From: Bacteroidales bacterium
Lineage (GTDB): Bacteria > Bacteroidota > Bacteroidia > Bacteroidales > P3
DNA length: 6,446 bases
NCBI GenBank assembly: GCA_017560705.1
Contig: JAFZEK010000222.1
Coordinates: 1-6,446 of the forward strand
Direction of reading: 5' to 3'
Under the pieces are notes generated by a model that made no database searches, was not told the origin of the DNA, and was given only the letters and a program-made list of their open reading frames with translations. Below are positions 1 to 5,557 of the stretch, in pieces. The number at the start of each line of letters is the position of its first letter. The stretch's first letter is position 1. Made by a program: the position numbers and the translations under genes.

Positions 1-1
1 A

Positions 2-1897
2 GCTCGTATCGAAGTTGCTGTAAACAGCTCTATCAGAGGTTGGAAAGCTGTAGCTTTGCCTACTAGCGTTATTGGAAATGAAAATGTAAAAATCAGAATT
101 CGTTATGCTTCTTTCAGCAATGGCGGTGGAGCTTACGGTTATTTCTGGTTATTAGATGACGTTAGCGTTGAAACTGGTATTGCTAACCGTATGAACGTTA
201 ACTCTGTAACTTATTCTCACGGTGCTTATCACCTAATTCCTCAAGGAATGGATGTTAACCCTGTTATCTGGTACACTATGTTCGAAAACAATGGTGCTAT
301 CAATCAAAACAACGTAACTGGTTATGTAAATACTGTTGACGGTACTGAAATAGCTTCTACTAATGGAGTATTCATGGTTCAAGGTGAAGAATATGTAAAC
401 AATGGTGCTACTGTTCCTACAGGTGCTAAATCTGTTTATGCTGCTATCGACCAAAATACTAACAGACTTGCCGGTGACGATCCTTCTTTCTTAGGTTTCG
501 GTTTAACTGGTACTGCAGTTCCTTTCCCACACGCTAACGCTGGTACAGTAGACATCTACTCTGGTTTGCGTTCTGATTCTTTGAATTACAGCTTTGATAC
601 CCTTCGTTACAATGTTTTAGCTGCTGACGAAAACGGTACTTACGTTTGGGGTCGCGACAATGGTATTTTGTCTAGATACAGCACTTGGACTTACGGTACA
701 ACTTCAGATGGTTACTTGACATCAGAAGCTACTTTCTCTGATGCTGGTTACGCTGTAAACATAGTTTACACTACTCCTGCTAACGTTCCTGCTGATTGGG
801 TTATCAGAGGCGTTGAATTCGTAGGTCACACTGATGCTCGTTATGCTGAAGACGTTGAAGCTGGTATCGTTAAGATATCTCCAGTTCTATACTATGACTC
901 TTTGTACTCTGATCGTATTTCTTTCAAAGGTGTTGAAACAGGTGCTGGCGTTCACACTGTAACTATGGACGAAATGAACTTCGGTTCTGACTCTATCGTT
1001 GACTACGCTATGGCTGGTGAATACAACACTATCAGAATTATGTTCCCAGAACAACCTACTTTGAAAGCTGGTACTCAATACCGTGTTGGTTACGTATTAG
1101 AAGAACAAGCTATGTTCTGTTTAGCTACAGACCGTAACTTCTACTACAACAGCAACAACGAAGGTGTATACTACAGAGATGATGAAAACTTAGCTCCTTA
1201 CAAAAACCGTTTCGGTAATGGTGGTGGCATGAACGTTCGCGTTAATACTCCAGAAGCTGGTACTGGTAGCTGGTTAGGAACTAGCGCTGGTTATGATGTT
1301 CCTATGATTCGTTTGTTGGTTGGTCCAAGACAAGAAATAGCTTCTCACACTATAACTCTTACTTGGGAAGGTAACGGTGGTATTTATAGCTCTACAACTT
1401 ACGATCCAATCGAATCTGACGTAGCTGCTGAAGGTTCTTCTAGAACTTACATCATTGCTCCTGATAGCACTATCTACGAAGTTCTTGCTATCACTTTGGA
1501 TGGTCAAGACGTAATGGCTGCTGCTGATTATGATGTTGCTGCTGGTTACTATACTTACACAATTTCTAACATTACAGCTGCTCACACTCTTCACGCTACA
1601 TTCTCTACTGAAGGTGAAGATCCAGAAGATCCTACAGGAATCAACACTGTTGAAAACAACGTAAGAATAGCTTTACAACCAAATCCTGCTAACGCTCAAA
1701 CTCAATTGTCTATCGAAGGTGTTGACGGAAACGTAAACTTCTCTATTATAGACATGAGCGGTCGCGTTATAGCTAGCGAAGTTATGAATGCTAACGAAGT
1801 TAAAACTATCAATGTATCTAACTTAGTAAAAGGTACTTACTTTGTACGCATCACTAACAACAACTTCACAAAGGTTGAAAAATTGATTGTTCGATAG
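2..1897 (+). CDS. Secreted T9SS cargo protein, 5' end missing (choice-of-anchor-J-like end, InlB-like repeat, type A sorting domain)
   Basis: The reading frame is open to the left window edge, so 631 C-terminal residues are visible and the true start, signal peptide and N-terminus lie upstream; the TTG at 56 is only an internal Leu codon. Residues 1-58 resemble the end of a choice-of-anchor-J (MAM-like) module: a strand containing VKIRIRYASF followed by YGYFWLLDDVSV. Residues about 60-445 are Asn-, Gly- and Tyr-rich, look beta-rich and match no domain I recognise. Residues about 450-536 form a divergent InlB-B-type repeat ending in YTYTISNITAAHTLHATFS. An acidic linker (TEGEDPEDPTG) follows, then a type A T9SS sorting domain (about 554-631) with the hallmarks LQPNPAN, DMSGRVI, LVKGTYFVRI and terminal KLIVR. 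By family knowledge, this tail directs export through the outer membrane and is removed, with the cargo released or anchored to A-LPS. Codons are strongly T-ending (gct, ggt, gtt), suggesting high expression. The role is unknown; an adhesin or surface-associated protein is the plausible guess. Confidence 0.9.
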   Translation, partial: ARIEVAVNSSIRGWKAVALPTSVIGNENVKIRIRYASFSNGGGAYGYFWLLDDVSVETGIANRMNVNSVTYSHGAYHLIPQGMDVNPVIWYTMFENNGAINQNNVTGYVNTVDGTEIASTNGVFMVQGEEYVNNGATVPTGAKSVYAAIDQNTNRLAGDDPSFLGFGLTGTAVPFPHANAGTVDIYSGLRSDSLNYSFDTLRYNVLAADENGTYVWGRDNGILSRYSTWTYGTTSDGYLTSEATFSDAGYAVNIVYTTPANVPADWVIRGVEFVGHTDARYAEDVEAGIVKISPVLYYDSLYSDRISFKGVETGAGVHTVTMDEMNFGSDSIVDYAMAGEYNTIRIMFPEQPTLKAGTQYRVGYVLEEQAMFCLATDRNFYYNSNNEGVYYRDDENLAPYKNRFGNGGGMNVRVNTPEAGTGSWLGTSAGYDVPMIRLLVGPRQEIASHTITLTWEGNGGIYSSTTYDPIESDVAAEGSSRTYIIAPDSTIYEVLAITLDGQDVMAAADYDVAAGYYTYTISNITAAHTLHATFSTEGEDPEDPTGINTVENNVRIALQPNPANAQTQLSIEGVDGNVNFSIIDMSGRVIASEVMNANEVKTINVSNLVKGTYFVRITNNNFTKVEKLIVR

Positions 1898-1921
1898 TTT
1901 ATTATACGACTAAATACAATT

Positions 1922-1951
1922 AAAAGGCTCGAAGCAATTCGAGCCTTTTTT
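1922..1951 (+). terminator. Intrinsic terminator of the secreted-protein gene
   Basis: A perfect 12-bp inverted repeat, AAAAGGCTCGAA (1922-1933) and TTCGAGCCTTTT (1938-1949), encloses a GCAA loop of the stable GNRA type and runs into a T tract. It begins 25 bases after the stop codon and separates the secreted-protein gene from the clpS operon. The A-tract/T-tract symmetry could also let it work on the opposite strand, but no convergent gene is present here. Confidence 0.93.
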
Positions 1952-2058
1952 ATTTTTTAGGACTGCCTTGGCTCGTGGCAATATTTTGAAATATAGAGCG
2001 TAAACGTTATTTTGAGGATACTCTTGGTCGTAGCAGACAAACAAAATGGGATAAATAC

Positions 2059-2089
2059 TTTTCCATGTCAGAAAAAAATCGTAAATTTG
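2059..2089 (+). promoter_or_regulatory. Candidate Bacteroidota promoter for the clpS-nfeD-floA operon
   Basis: TAAATTTG at 2082-2089 fits the Bacteroidota primary-sigma -7 consensus TAnnTTTG exactly. TTTT at 2059-2062 sits 19 bases upstream, where the -33 element (TTTG) is expected, and matches three of four bases. Transcription would start about 5-8 bases downstream, leaving a roughly 20-base leader before the clpS ATG at 2115. It is the best promoter match in the 217-base gap between terminator and clpS. Confidence 0.6.
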
Positions 2090-2103
2090 CATCTCCAAAA
2101 TAG

Positions 2104-2115
2104 AATATATATATA
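2104..2115 (+). repeat. Short (AT)n tract abutting the clpS start codon
   Basis: An alternating A/T run lies immediately before and into the ATG of clpS. There is no purine-rich Shine-Dalgarno sequence; an unstructured A/T-rich leader is the usual initiation context in this phylum. Slippage in the tract would change leader length but not the reading frame. Confidence 0.6.
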
Positions 2116-2396
2116 TGGAAAAAGAAAAGAAAGAAGAAGAATATCTTTCGGAATTGGACGTTTTGGAAGATGATGGTGCAAGCCTTGTGCTTCACAACGA
2201 CGATTACCACACTTTTGATTATGTGATATTGGCATTGGAAGAGATATGTGGTCATACGACGTTGCAGGCGGAGCAATGCACGATGATGGTTCACTGCAAA
2301 GGTAAGTGTGTGGTGAAAAAAGGCAGCTACGAAGACTTGATGCCTATGCATCAAGCTTTGCTGGATAGGAAGCTAACATCGGAAGTGGTAAAGTAA
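2115..2396 (+). CDS. clpS: ATP-dependent Clp protease adaptor ClpS
   Basis: A 93-residue protein with the full ClpS fold signature. ClpS binds proteins carrying destabilising N-terminal residues (Leu, Phe, Tyr, Trp) and delivers them to the AAA+ unfoldase ClpA of ClpAP in the cytoplasm. Residues 1-20 are a charged, flexible N-terminal arm (MEKEKKEEEY), the part that in known ClpS proteins engages ClpA. The core starts at about 22. N28-D29-D30 aligns without gaps to E. coli N34-D35-D36, which binds the substrate alpha-amino group, and H60 (in VHCKGKC) aligns to H66. Two pocket residues differ from E. coli: M40 becomes F34 and M62 becomes T56, which could tune substrate preference. The length is slightly short (E. 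coli 106) mainly because of the N-terminal arm. The ATG at 2115 is the first in frame after the promoter. It is the first gene of an operon, with nfeD starting 19 bases after its stop. ClpA itself is not in the window. Confidence 0.95.
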   Translation: MEKEKKEEEYLSELDVLEDDGASLVLHNDDYHTFDYVILALEEICGHTTLQAEQCTMMVHCKGKCVVKKGSYEDLMPMHQALLDRKLTSEVVK

Positions 2397-2415
2397 TATA
2401 TAATATATATAGTAT

Positions 2416-2886
2416 ATGAGTTGGGTAGCCATAATAATATTGTTGATATTAGGAGTGAGCCTAGTGGCACTAGAGATAGTGGCGTTGCCGGGCCTTGTGT
2501 CGGGTATAGTAGGAATGATATTTTTGGGCGTAGGCGTTTGGCAAAGCTATTCCACCTATGACACTGTGGCCGGTAATGTGGTGTTGCTATCCTCTGTAGT
2601 AGTATGTCTATTATTAATAGTATTTCTTATGCGTTCTAAAACCTGGCGTTTCTTTGGCTTGAAAGCCGAAATAGATAGCAAGGTGAACACCGTGGACGAG
2701 CAAGTGTTGCCTGTAGGGGCAAGGGGCACAACGTTGTCGCGTTTGGCACCGACGGGCAAAGCTCTTATTAATGGGCAGCAAGTGGAGGTGCACACCGTCA
2801 GCGACTTTGTGGACGAGAATGTGGAAGTGGAAATAACTAAAGTGGAAGGTTATAAGATAACCGTAAAGAAAGTAGAAAAGGAATAA
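2416..2886 (+). CDS. NfeD-family membrane protein (short form)
   Basis: A 156-residue integral membrane protein. Three hydrophobic segments lie at about 4-24, 27-45 and 51-72, followed by a soluble domain (about 83-155) with the pattern of the NfeD C-terminal OB fold: [17 protein letters not shown], then a short strand containing VEVHT, then [18 protein letters not shown]. It lacks the N-terminal ClpP-class serine protease domain of long NfeD proteins, so it is the short, non-proteolytic type (NfeD1b-like) and is complete rather than truncated. Short NfeD proteins are typically encoded beside flotillin-like genes and are thought to modulate or dock onto the SPFH assembly at the membrane. That is exactly the arrangement here: floA begins 34 bases downstream. 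The ATG at 2416 is preceded by a TA-rich stretch (2396-2415) without a clear ribosome binding site, and the spacing to clpS argues for co-transcription. The assignment is firm at family level, but the molecular role is not established. Confidence 0.92.
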   Translation: MSWVAIIILLILGVSLVALEIVALPGLVSGIVGMIFLGVGVWQSYSTYDTVAGNVVLLSSVVVCLLLIVFLMRSKTWRFFGLKAEIDSKVNTVDEQVLPVGARGTTLSRLAPTGKALINGQQVEVHTVSDFVDENVEVEITKVEGYKITVKKVEKE

Positions 2887-2904
2887 AGTATTAATACATA
2901 TAAT

Positions 2905-2912
2905 AAAAGGAG
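2905..2912 (+). promoter_or_regulatory. Strong Shine-Dalgarno sequence for floA
   Basis: AAAAGGAG lies eight bases before the floA ATG, close to the ideal anti-SD complement and spacing. It stands out because no other gene start in the window has a comparable site, and this phylum generally makes little use of SD pairing. It fixes the floA start at 2921 and suggests boosted translation of FloA relative to its operon partners. Confidence 0.75.
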
Positions 2913-2920
2913 AATATAGT

Positions 2921-3901
2921 ATGGATTTATTTTTTGTTTTGATAGCAGGGCTTTGCATTGTTATTCTTGCCTTGTTTTTGTATTTAGTGCCTATAGGGCT
3001 ATGGTTTAAAGCCTTGGTGTCGGGCGTGCATATTTCGCTGTTGCAACTAGTGTTTATGCGTTTGCGTAAAGTGCCACCTACAATAGTGGTAAACAATATG
3101 ATTTCAGCCACCAAAGCAGGATTACAACTTAATCAAAGTGAGCTAGAAGCTCACTACTTAGCAGGCGGTAGAGTGTCGGCTGTGGTAAATGCTCTTATTT
3201 CGGCAGATAAAGCCAATATGAGCTTGGACTTCAAAACAGCTACAGCTATAGATTTGGCCGGTCGTGATGTGTTCAAAGCCGTTCAAATGTCGGTAAATCC
3301 TAAAGTAATAGACACACCACCAGTGGCTGCTGTGGCCAAAGATGGTATTCAGCTTATAGCAAAAGCGCGTGTTACTGTCCGCACCAACATTAAGCAGTTG
3401 GTAGGGGGTGCCGGCGAAGAAACAGTGTTGGCTCGTGTTGGTGAAGGTATTGTAACTTCCATTGGTTCTGCCAACAGCCACAAGCAAGTGCTTGAAAATC
3501 CTGATTCTATATCTAAACTAGTGCTACAAAAGGGATTGGATAGCGGTACAGCTTTCGAAATATTGTCCATCGATATTGCTGATATTGATATTGGAAAGAA
3601 TATTGGAGCTCAGTTGCAAATAGACCAAGCCAATGCCGATAAGAACATCGCACAAGCTAAAGCCGAAGAGCGTAGAGCTATGGCGGTAGCTTCTGAACAA
3701 GAAATGAAGGCTAAGGCTCAAGAAGCTAGAGCCAAAGTTATAGAAGCCGAAGCTGAAGTACCTAAGGCTATGGCAGAAGCTTTCAGAAATGGTAATTTGG
3801 GTATAATGGATTACTATAAAATGCAAAATATCCAAGCTGATACTAAAATGAGAGATTCTATATCTAAGCCTATGGCTACAGATAATAAAAACAATAAATA
3901 A
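2921..3901 (+). CDS. floA: Flotillin-like protein FloA (SPFH/band 7 family, UPF0365)
   Basis: A 326-residue protein, nearly the length of Bacillus subtilis FloA (331). A single long hydrophobic segment at residues about 3-27 anchors it to the membrane. An SPFH/PHB domain follows (about 30-220), with the family-typical stretches [30 protein letters not shown] and IDLAGRDVF. An Ala/Glu/Lys-rich coiled coil then begins after [19 protein letters not shown]. The conserved C-terminal signature [19 protein letters not shown] precedes a polar tail. By family knowledge, FloA oligomerises through the coiled coil and organises membrane microdomains that affect fluidity, secretion and signalling complexes. 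It is the last gene of the clpS operon, directly behind its NfeD partner and followed by an intrinsic terminator. Nothing looks truncated or degenerate. Identification is secure because signature and length are diagnostic of FloA rather than generic stomatin-like proteins. Confidence 0.96.
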   Translation: MDLFFVLIAGLCIVILALFLYLVPIGLWFKALVSGVHISLLQLVFMRLRKVPPTIVVNNMISATKAGLQLNQSELEAHYLAGGRVSAVVNALISADKANMSLDFKTATAIDLAGRDVFKAVQMSVNPKVIDTPPVAAVAKDGIQLIAKARVTVRTNIKQLVGGAGEETVLARVGEGIVTSIGSANSHKQVLENPDSISKLVLQKGLDSGTAFEILSIDIADIDIGKNIGAQLQIDQANADKNIAQAKAEERRAMAVASEQEMKAKAQEARAKVIEAEAEVPKAMAEAFRNGNLGIMDYYKMQNIQADTKMRDSISKPMATDNKNNK

Positions 3902-3925
3902 TTTGTAGATTCAAAGGCTTGAGAG

Positions 3926-3973
3926 AAGGGCAAGAGCGTTTTCCTCTGAAGGCTCGTGCTTTTGCCCTTTTTT
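3926..3973 (+). terminator. Intrinsic terminator of the clpS-nfeD-floA operon
   Basis: AAGGGCAAGAGC (3926-3937) pairs with GCTTTTGCCCTT (3958-3969), allowing one G-U pair, to give a stem of about 12 bp. The loop is long and contains a further small CCT/AGG hairpin. The stem ends in an uninterrupted T run (3968-3973). It lies 24 bases after the floA stop and 30 bases before the next gene, so it should end the operon, although readthrough into the acyltransferase cannot be excluded. Confidence 0.85.
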
Positions 3974-4003
3974 ACTTATAAATAAGAGACACACAAAGTA
4001 ATA

Positions 4004-5371
4004 ATGATTAGTTTTGAAAATGTAAATAAGTCGGATTGGAGATACAACCTGATGTATAAATATGTGCATTTTGTACATAATCACATATACTACAAGCAGT
4101 TCACCGTACTTCATCCCGAGCGCATTCCAAGCGGCAAGCCCGTGGTGGCTATATGTAATCACCAAAATGGACTTACCGACGCATTGGGAATATTGTTTGC
4201 CTTTGCCAAAGATGGTCGCAAACCAGTGTTCATAGCTCGTGCTGACATTTTTAAGAAAGAGATAGCAGCCAAAGCATTACGATTTTTGAAGATAATGCCT
4301 GCTTTTCGTGCTAGAGACGTGGGTAGTGCCGGTGTAGGCGAAAACGATGCTATCTTCAACCAATCTGCAGAGATCTTGAAAGAGAACGGAGTGGTGGCGT
4401 TATTTCCTGAAGCAGGGCACCAAGACCGCCATTTCTTAGGCACTTTCAAAAAGGGATTTGCTAGAATAGCATTCCGTGCTGCCGAACAGATGGACTTTAA
4501 AGAGCCGGTGTATATTTTGCCAATGTCTAACCACTACGACAACTATTTCTCAGTGCATGGACGTTTGGTTATATCCATAGGCGAACCTTTCGAGTTCAGC
4601 GATTTATATGAGTTGTACAAAGAGCAACCTCACCGTGCAGAGAAGATTCTTACAGACCGTGCTAGAGTGTATGTAAAAGACTTAATGCTTGATATTTCCA
4701 ACACCAAATGGTACGATGAGTATGAATTGTTATGCTCCATGTATGGCAGGGAGATAATGAAGAGGGAAGGACTTTCCCAGCGCTATTTTCCCAACCACTT
4801 GAAAACATCGCAAAGAGTGGTGGAAATGCTAGATAAGTGTGAGAAAGAGGATCCTCAAAAATTCGAACGCTTGATGGAGAACACACGTTTGTACAACAAG
4901 GCGTTGGATAAAATGCACTTGAGAGATTGGATATTTGCCAATAGGCTTAAATGCTCAGGATTCTTTTTGCGTATGTTGCTAAGCATATTGCTGTTGCCAT
5001 TCATCGTTATAGGTTGGGTGATAAATATAGTGCCGTTCAGTTTGAGCTCCTTGGTGACACGCAACATAAAAGACTTTATGCTTCACTCATCGTTCCATTT
5101 TGCAGTAGGGGCGTTGGTGTCATATCCACTTTGGTACATTATTACTACCGCAGTGCTATGGAGTGTTACAGGAGTGTGGTGGATAGCACTAATATATTTG
5201 GTGGCGTTGCCATTGTCGTTAGTAATATATTTGCGTAGCAAGGTGATGCTAAAGAAGTTCTATAACCGCATACGACGTTTTAGAATGTCATTCCGTGGCG
5301 AACGATATTATTTTATTGCAGTGGATACTCGCAAGAAAATAATGAAAGAAATGAAAGAAATAGACAAATAA
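4004..5371 (+). CDS. Lysophospholipid acyltransferase-family protein (PlsC superfamily) with membrane-spanning C-terminal extension
   Basis: A 455-residue protein. Residues about 35-235 carry the acyltransferase blocks in order: I, N52-H53-QNGLT-D59; II, FIARADIFKK (76-85) leading to MPAFRARD; III, LFPEAGHQD (133-141) followed by GTFKKGFARIAF; IV, VYILPMS (169-175). The catalytic His and Asp are separated by five residues (HX5D) rather than the classical four, a spacing I associate with Gpt2/Sct1-like and related bacterial LPLAT groups. The likely reaction is acyl transfer to a glycerolipid, for example lysophosphatidate to phosphatidate; the exact acceptor cannot be read from sequence. After a charged helical linker (about 240-315), hydrophobic segments at about 320-347 and 363-412 should insert in the membrane. 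This makes the protein roughly twice the length of a minimal PlsC. The ATG at 4004 is the first in frame after the preceding terminator. I see no convincing promoter in the 30-base gap, so expression may depend on readthrough or a non-consensus promoter. Confidence 0.85.
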   Translation: MISFENVNKSDWRYNLMYKYVHFVHNHIYYKQFTVLHPERIPSGKPVVAICNHQNGLTDALGILFAFAKDGRKPVFIARADIFKKEIAAKALRFLKIMPAFRARDVGSAGVGENDAIFNQSAEILKENGVVALFPEAGHQDRHFLGTFKKGFARIAFRAAEQMDFKEPVYILPMSNHYDNYFSVHGRLVISIGEPFEFSDLYELYKEQPHRAEKILTDRARVYVKDLMLDISNTKWYDEYELLCSMYGREIMKREGLSQRYFPNHLKTSQRVVEMLDKCEKEDPQKFERLMENTRLYNKALDKMHLRDWIFANRLKCSGFFLRMLLSILLLPFIVIGWVINIVPFSLSSLVTRNIKDFMLHSSFHFAVGALVSYPLWYIITTAVLWSVTGVWWIALIYLVALPLSLVIYLRSKVMLKKFYNRIRRFRMSFRGERYYFIAVDTRKKIMKEMKEIDK

Positions 5372-5424
5372 TATAATATGTAGCGAGAGAGCGAAAAACA
5401 GTAAGACTAATCGGTGTAAATGCT

Positions 5425-5454
5425 TCTCTTTCTTTTAGTAAAAATGAAAAGGGA
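5425..5454 (+). terminator. Possible weak terminator hairpin after the acyltransferase gene
   Basis: TCTCTTTCTTTT (5425-5436) can pair with the segment 5441-5454 around an AGTA loop, giving 12 pairs including one G-U with two single-base bulges. The stem is mostly A-T, and the nearest T run (5468-5475) lies 13 bases downstream instead of directly following, so this is a poor match to an intrinsic terminator. It is the only candidate for ending the acyltransferase transcript. Confidence 0.3.
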
Positions 5455-5470
5455 CGCGTTGTAGTTATTT

Positions 5471-5482
5471 TTTTTCGAAAAA
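5471..5482. promoter_or_regulatory. Perfect 12-bp palindrome in the mutase upstream region
   Basis: TTTTTCGAAAAA is a perfect inverted repeat about 26 bases upstream of the -7 element and overlaps one copy of the CGAAAAACAG repeat. It could act as an UP-like A/T tract or an operator half-site. Function is inferred from position only. Confidence 0.25.
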
Positions 5483-5507
5483 CAGCCGATAATCCGAGAA
5501 AAAACTG

Positions 5508-5515
5508 TATATTTG
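5508..5515 (+). promoter_or_regulatory. Candidate Bacteroidota promoter (-7 element) for methylmalonyl-CoA mutase
   Basis: TATATTTG fits the TAnnTTTG -7 consensus exactly and ends 42 bases before the ATG at 5558. Where the -33 TTTG is expected (about 5485-5488) the sequence is GCCG, so only the -7 half is convincing; a T8 tract lies further upstream. The predicted leader of about 35 bases is too short to hold a cobalamin riboswitch. Confidence 0.6.
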
Positions 5516-5557
5516 CAAATCGTTATATCTGAAGAATAAAATAATAAAATACTGATA

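Larger units (their letters stand above)
5392..5485 (+). repeat. 10-bp direct repeat upstream of the mutase gene
   Basis: CGAAAAACAG occurs exactly twice, at 5392-5401 and 5476-5485. A diverged third copy, CGAGAAAAAACTG, lies at 5495-5507 and abuts the -7 promoter element. The last two copies start 19 bases apart, near two helical turns. They could be regulator binding sites, but short A-rich repeats also arise by chance. Confidence 0.35.

Noticed and set aside
56..58. TTG as the start codon of the first gene
   Set aside because: The same frame is open back to the window edge and encodes continuing domain-like sequence, so this is an internal Leu codon of a 5'-truncated gene.
1274..1594. Reverse-strand open frame of 106 codons inside the secreted-protein gene
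   Set aside because: It is antisense to clear coding sequence, its Ser/Val-rich composition mirrors the T-ending codons of the sense gene, and it resembles no known protein.
2007..2354. Reverse-strand open frame of 115 codons overlapping clpS
   Set aside because: It is antisense to a confidently identified clpS and its promoter, shows low-complexity Phe runs from A-rich leader DNA, and has no family signature.
2614..3114. Reverse-strand open frame of 166 codons across nfeD and floA
   Set aside because: It crosses the junction of two confidently identified + strand genes and reads as a shadow, with no recognisable domain.
3974..4003. Promoter for the acyltransferase in the gap after the floA terminator
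   Set aside because: TTATAAAT resembles a sigma-70 -10 box, but there is no TAnnTTTG element and the gap is too short to be convincing; TAATTTG at 3899-3905 is one base short of the consensus and precedes the terminator.
4951..5238. Alternative + frame of 95 codons within the acyltransferase gene
   Set aside because: It overlaps the hydrophobic C-terminal part of a continuous gene in another frame; there is no sign of a frameshift in the main frame and no homology is recognised.
5372..5557. Cobalamin riboswitch or small RNA upstream of the mutase gene
   Set aside because: The leader predicted from the -7 element is only about 35 bases, and I find no B12-box-like sequence or long conserved stem; the one A-T-rich hairpin is too weak to call an RNA gene.
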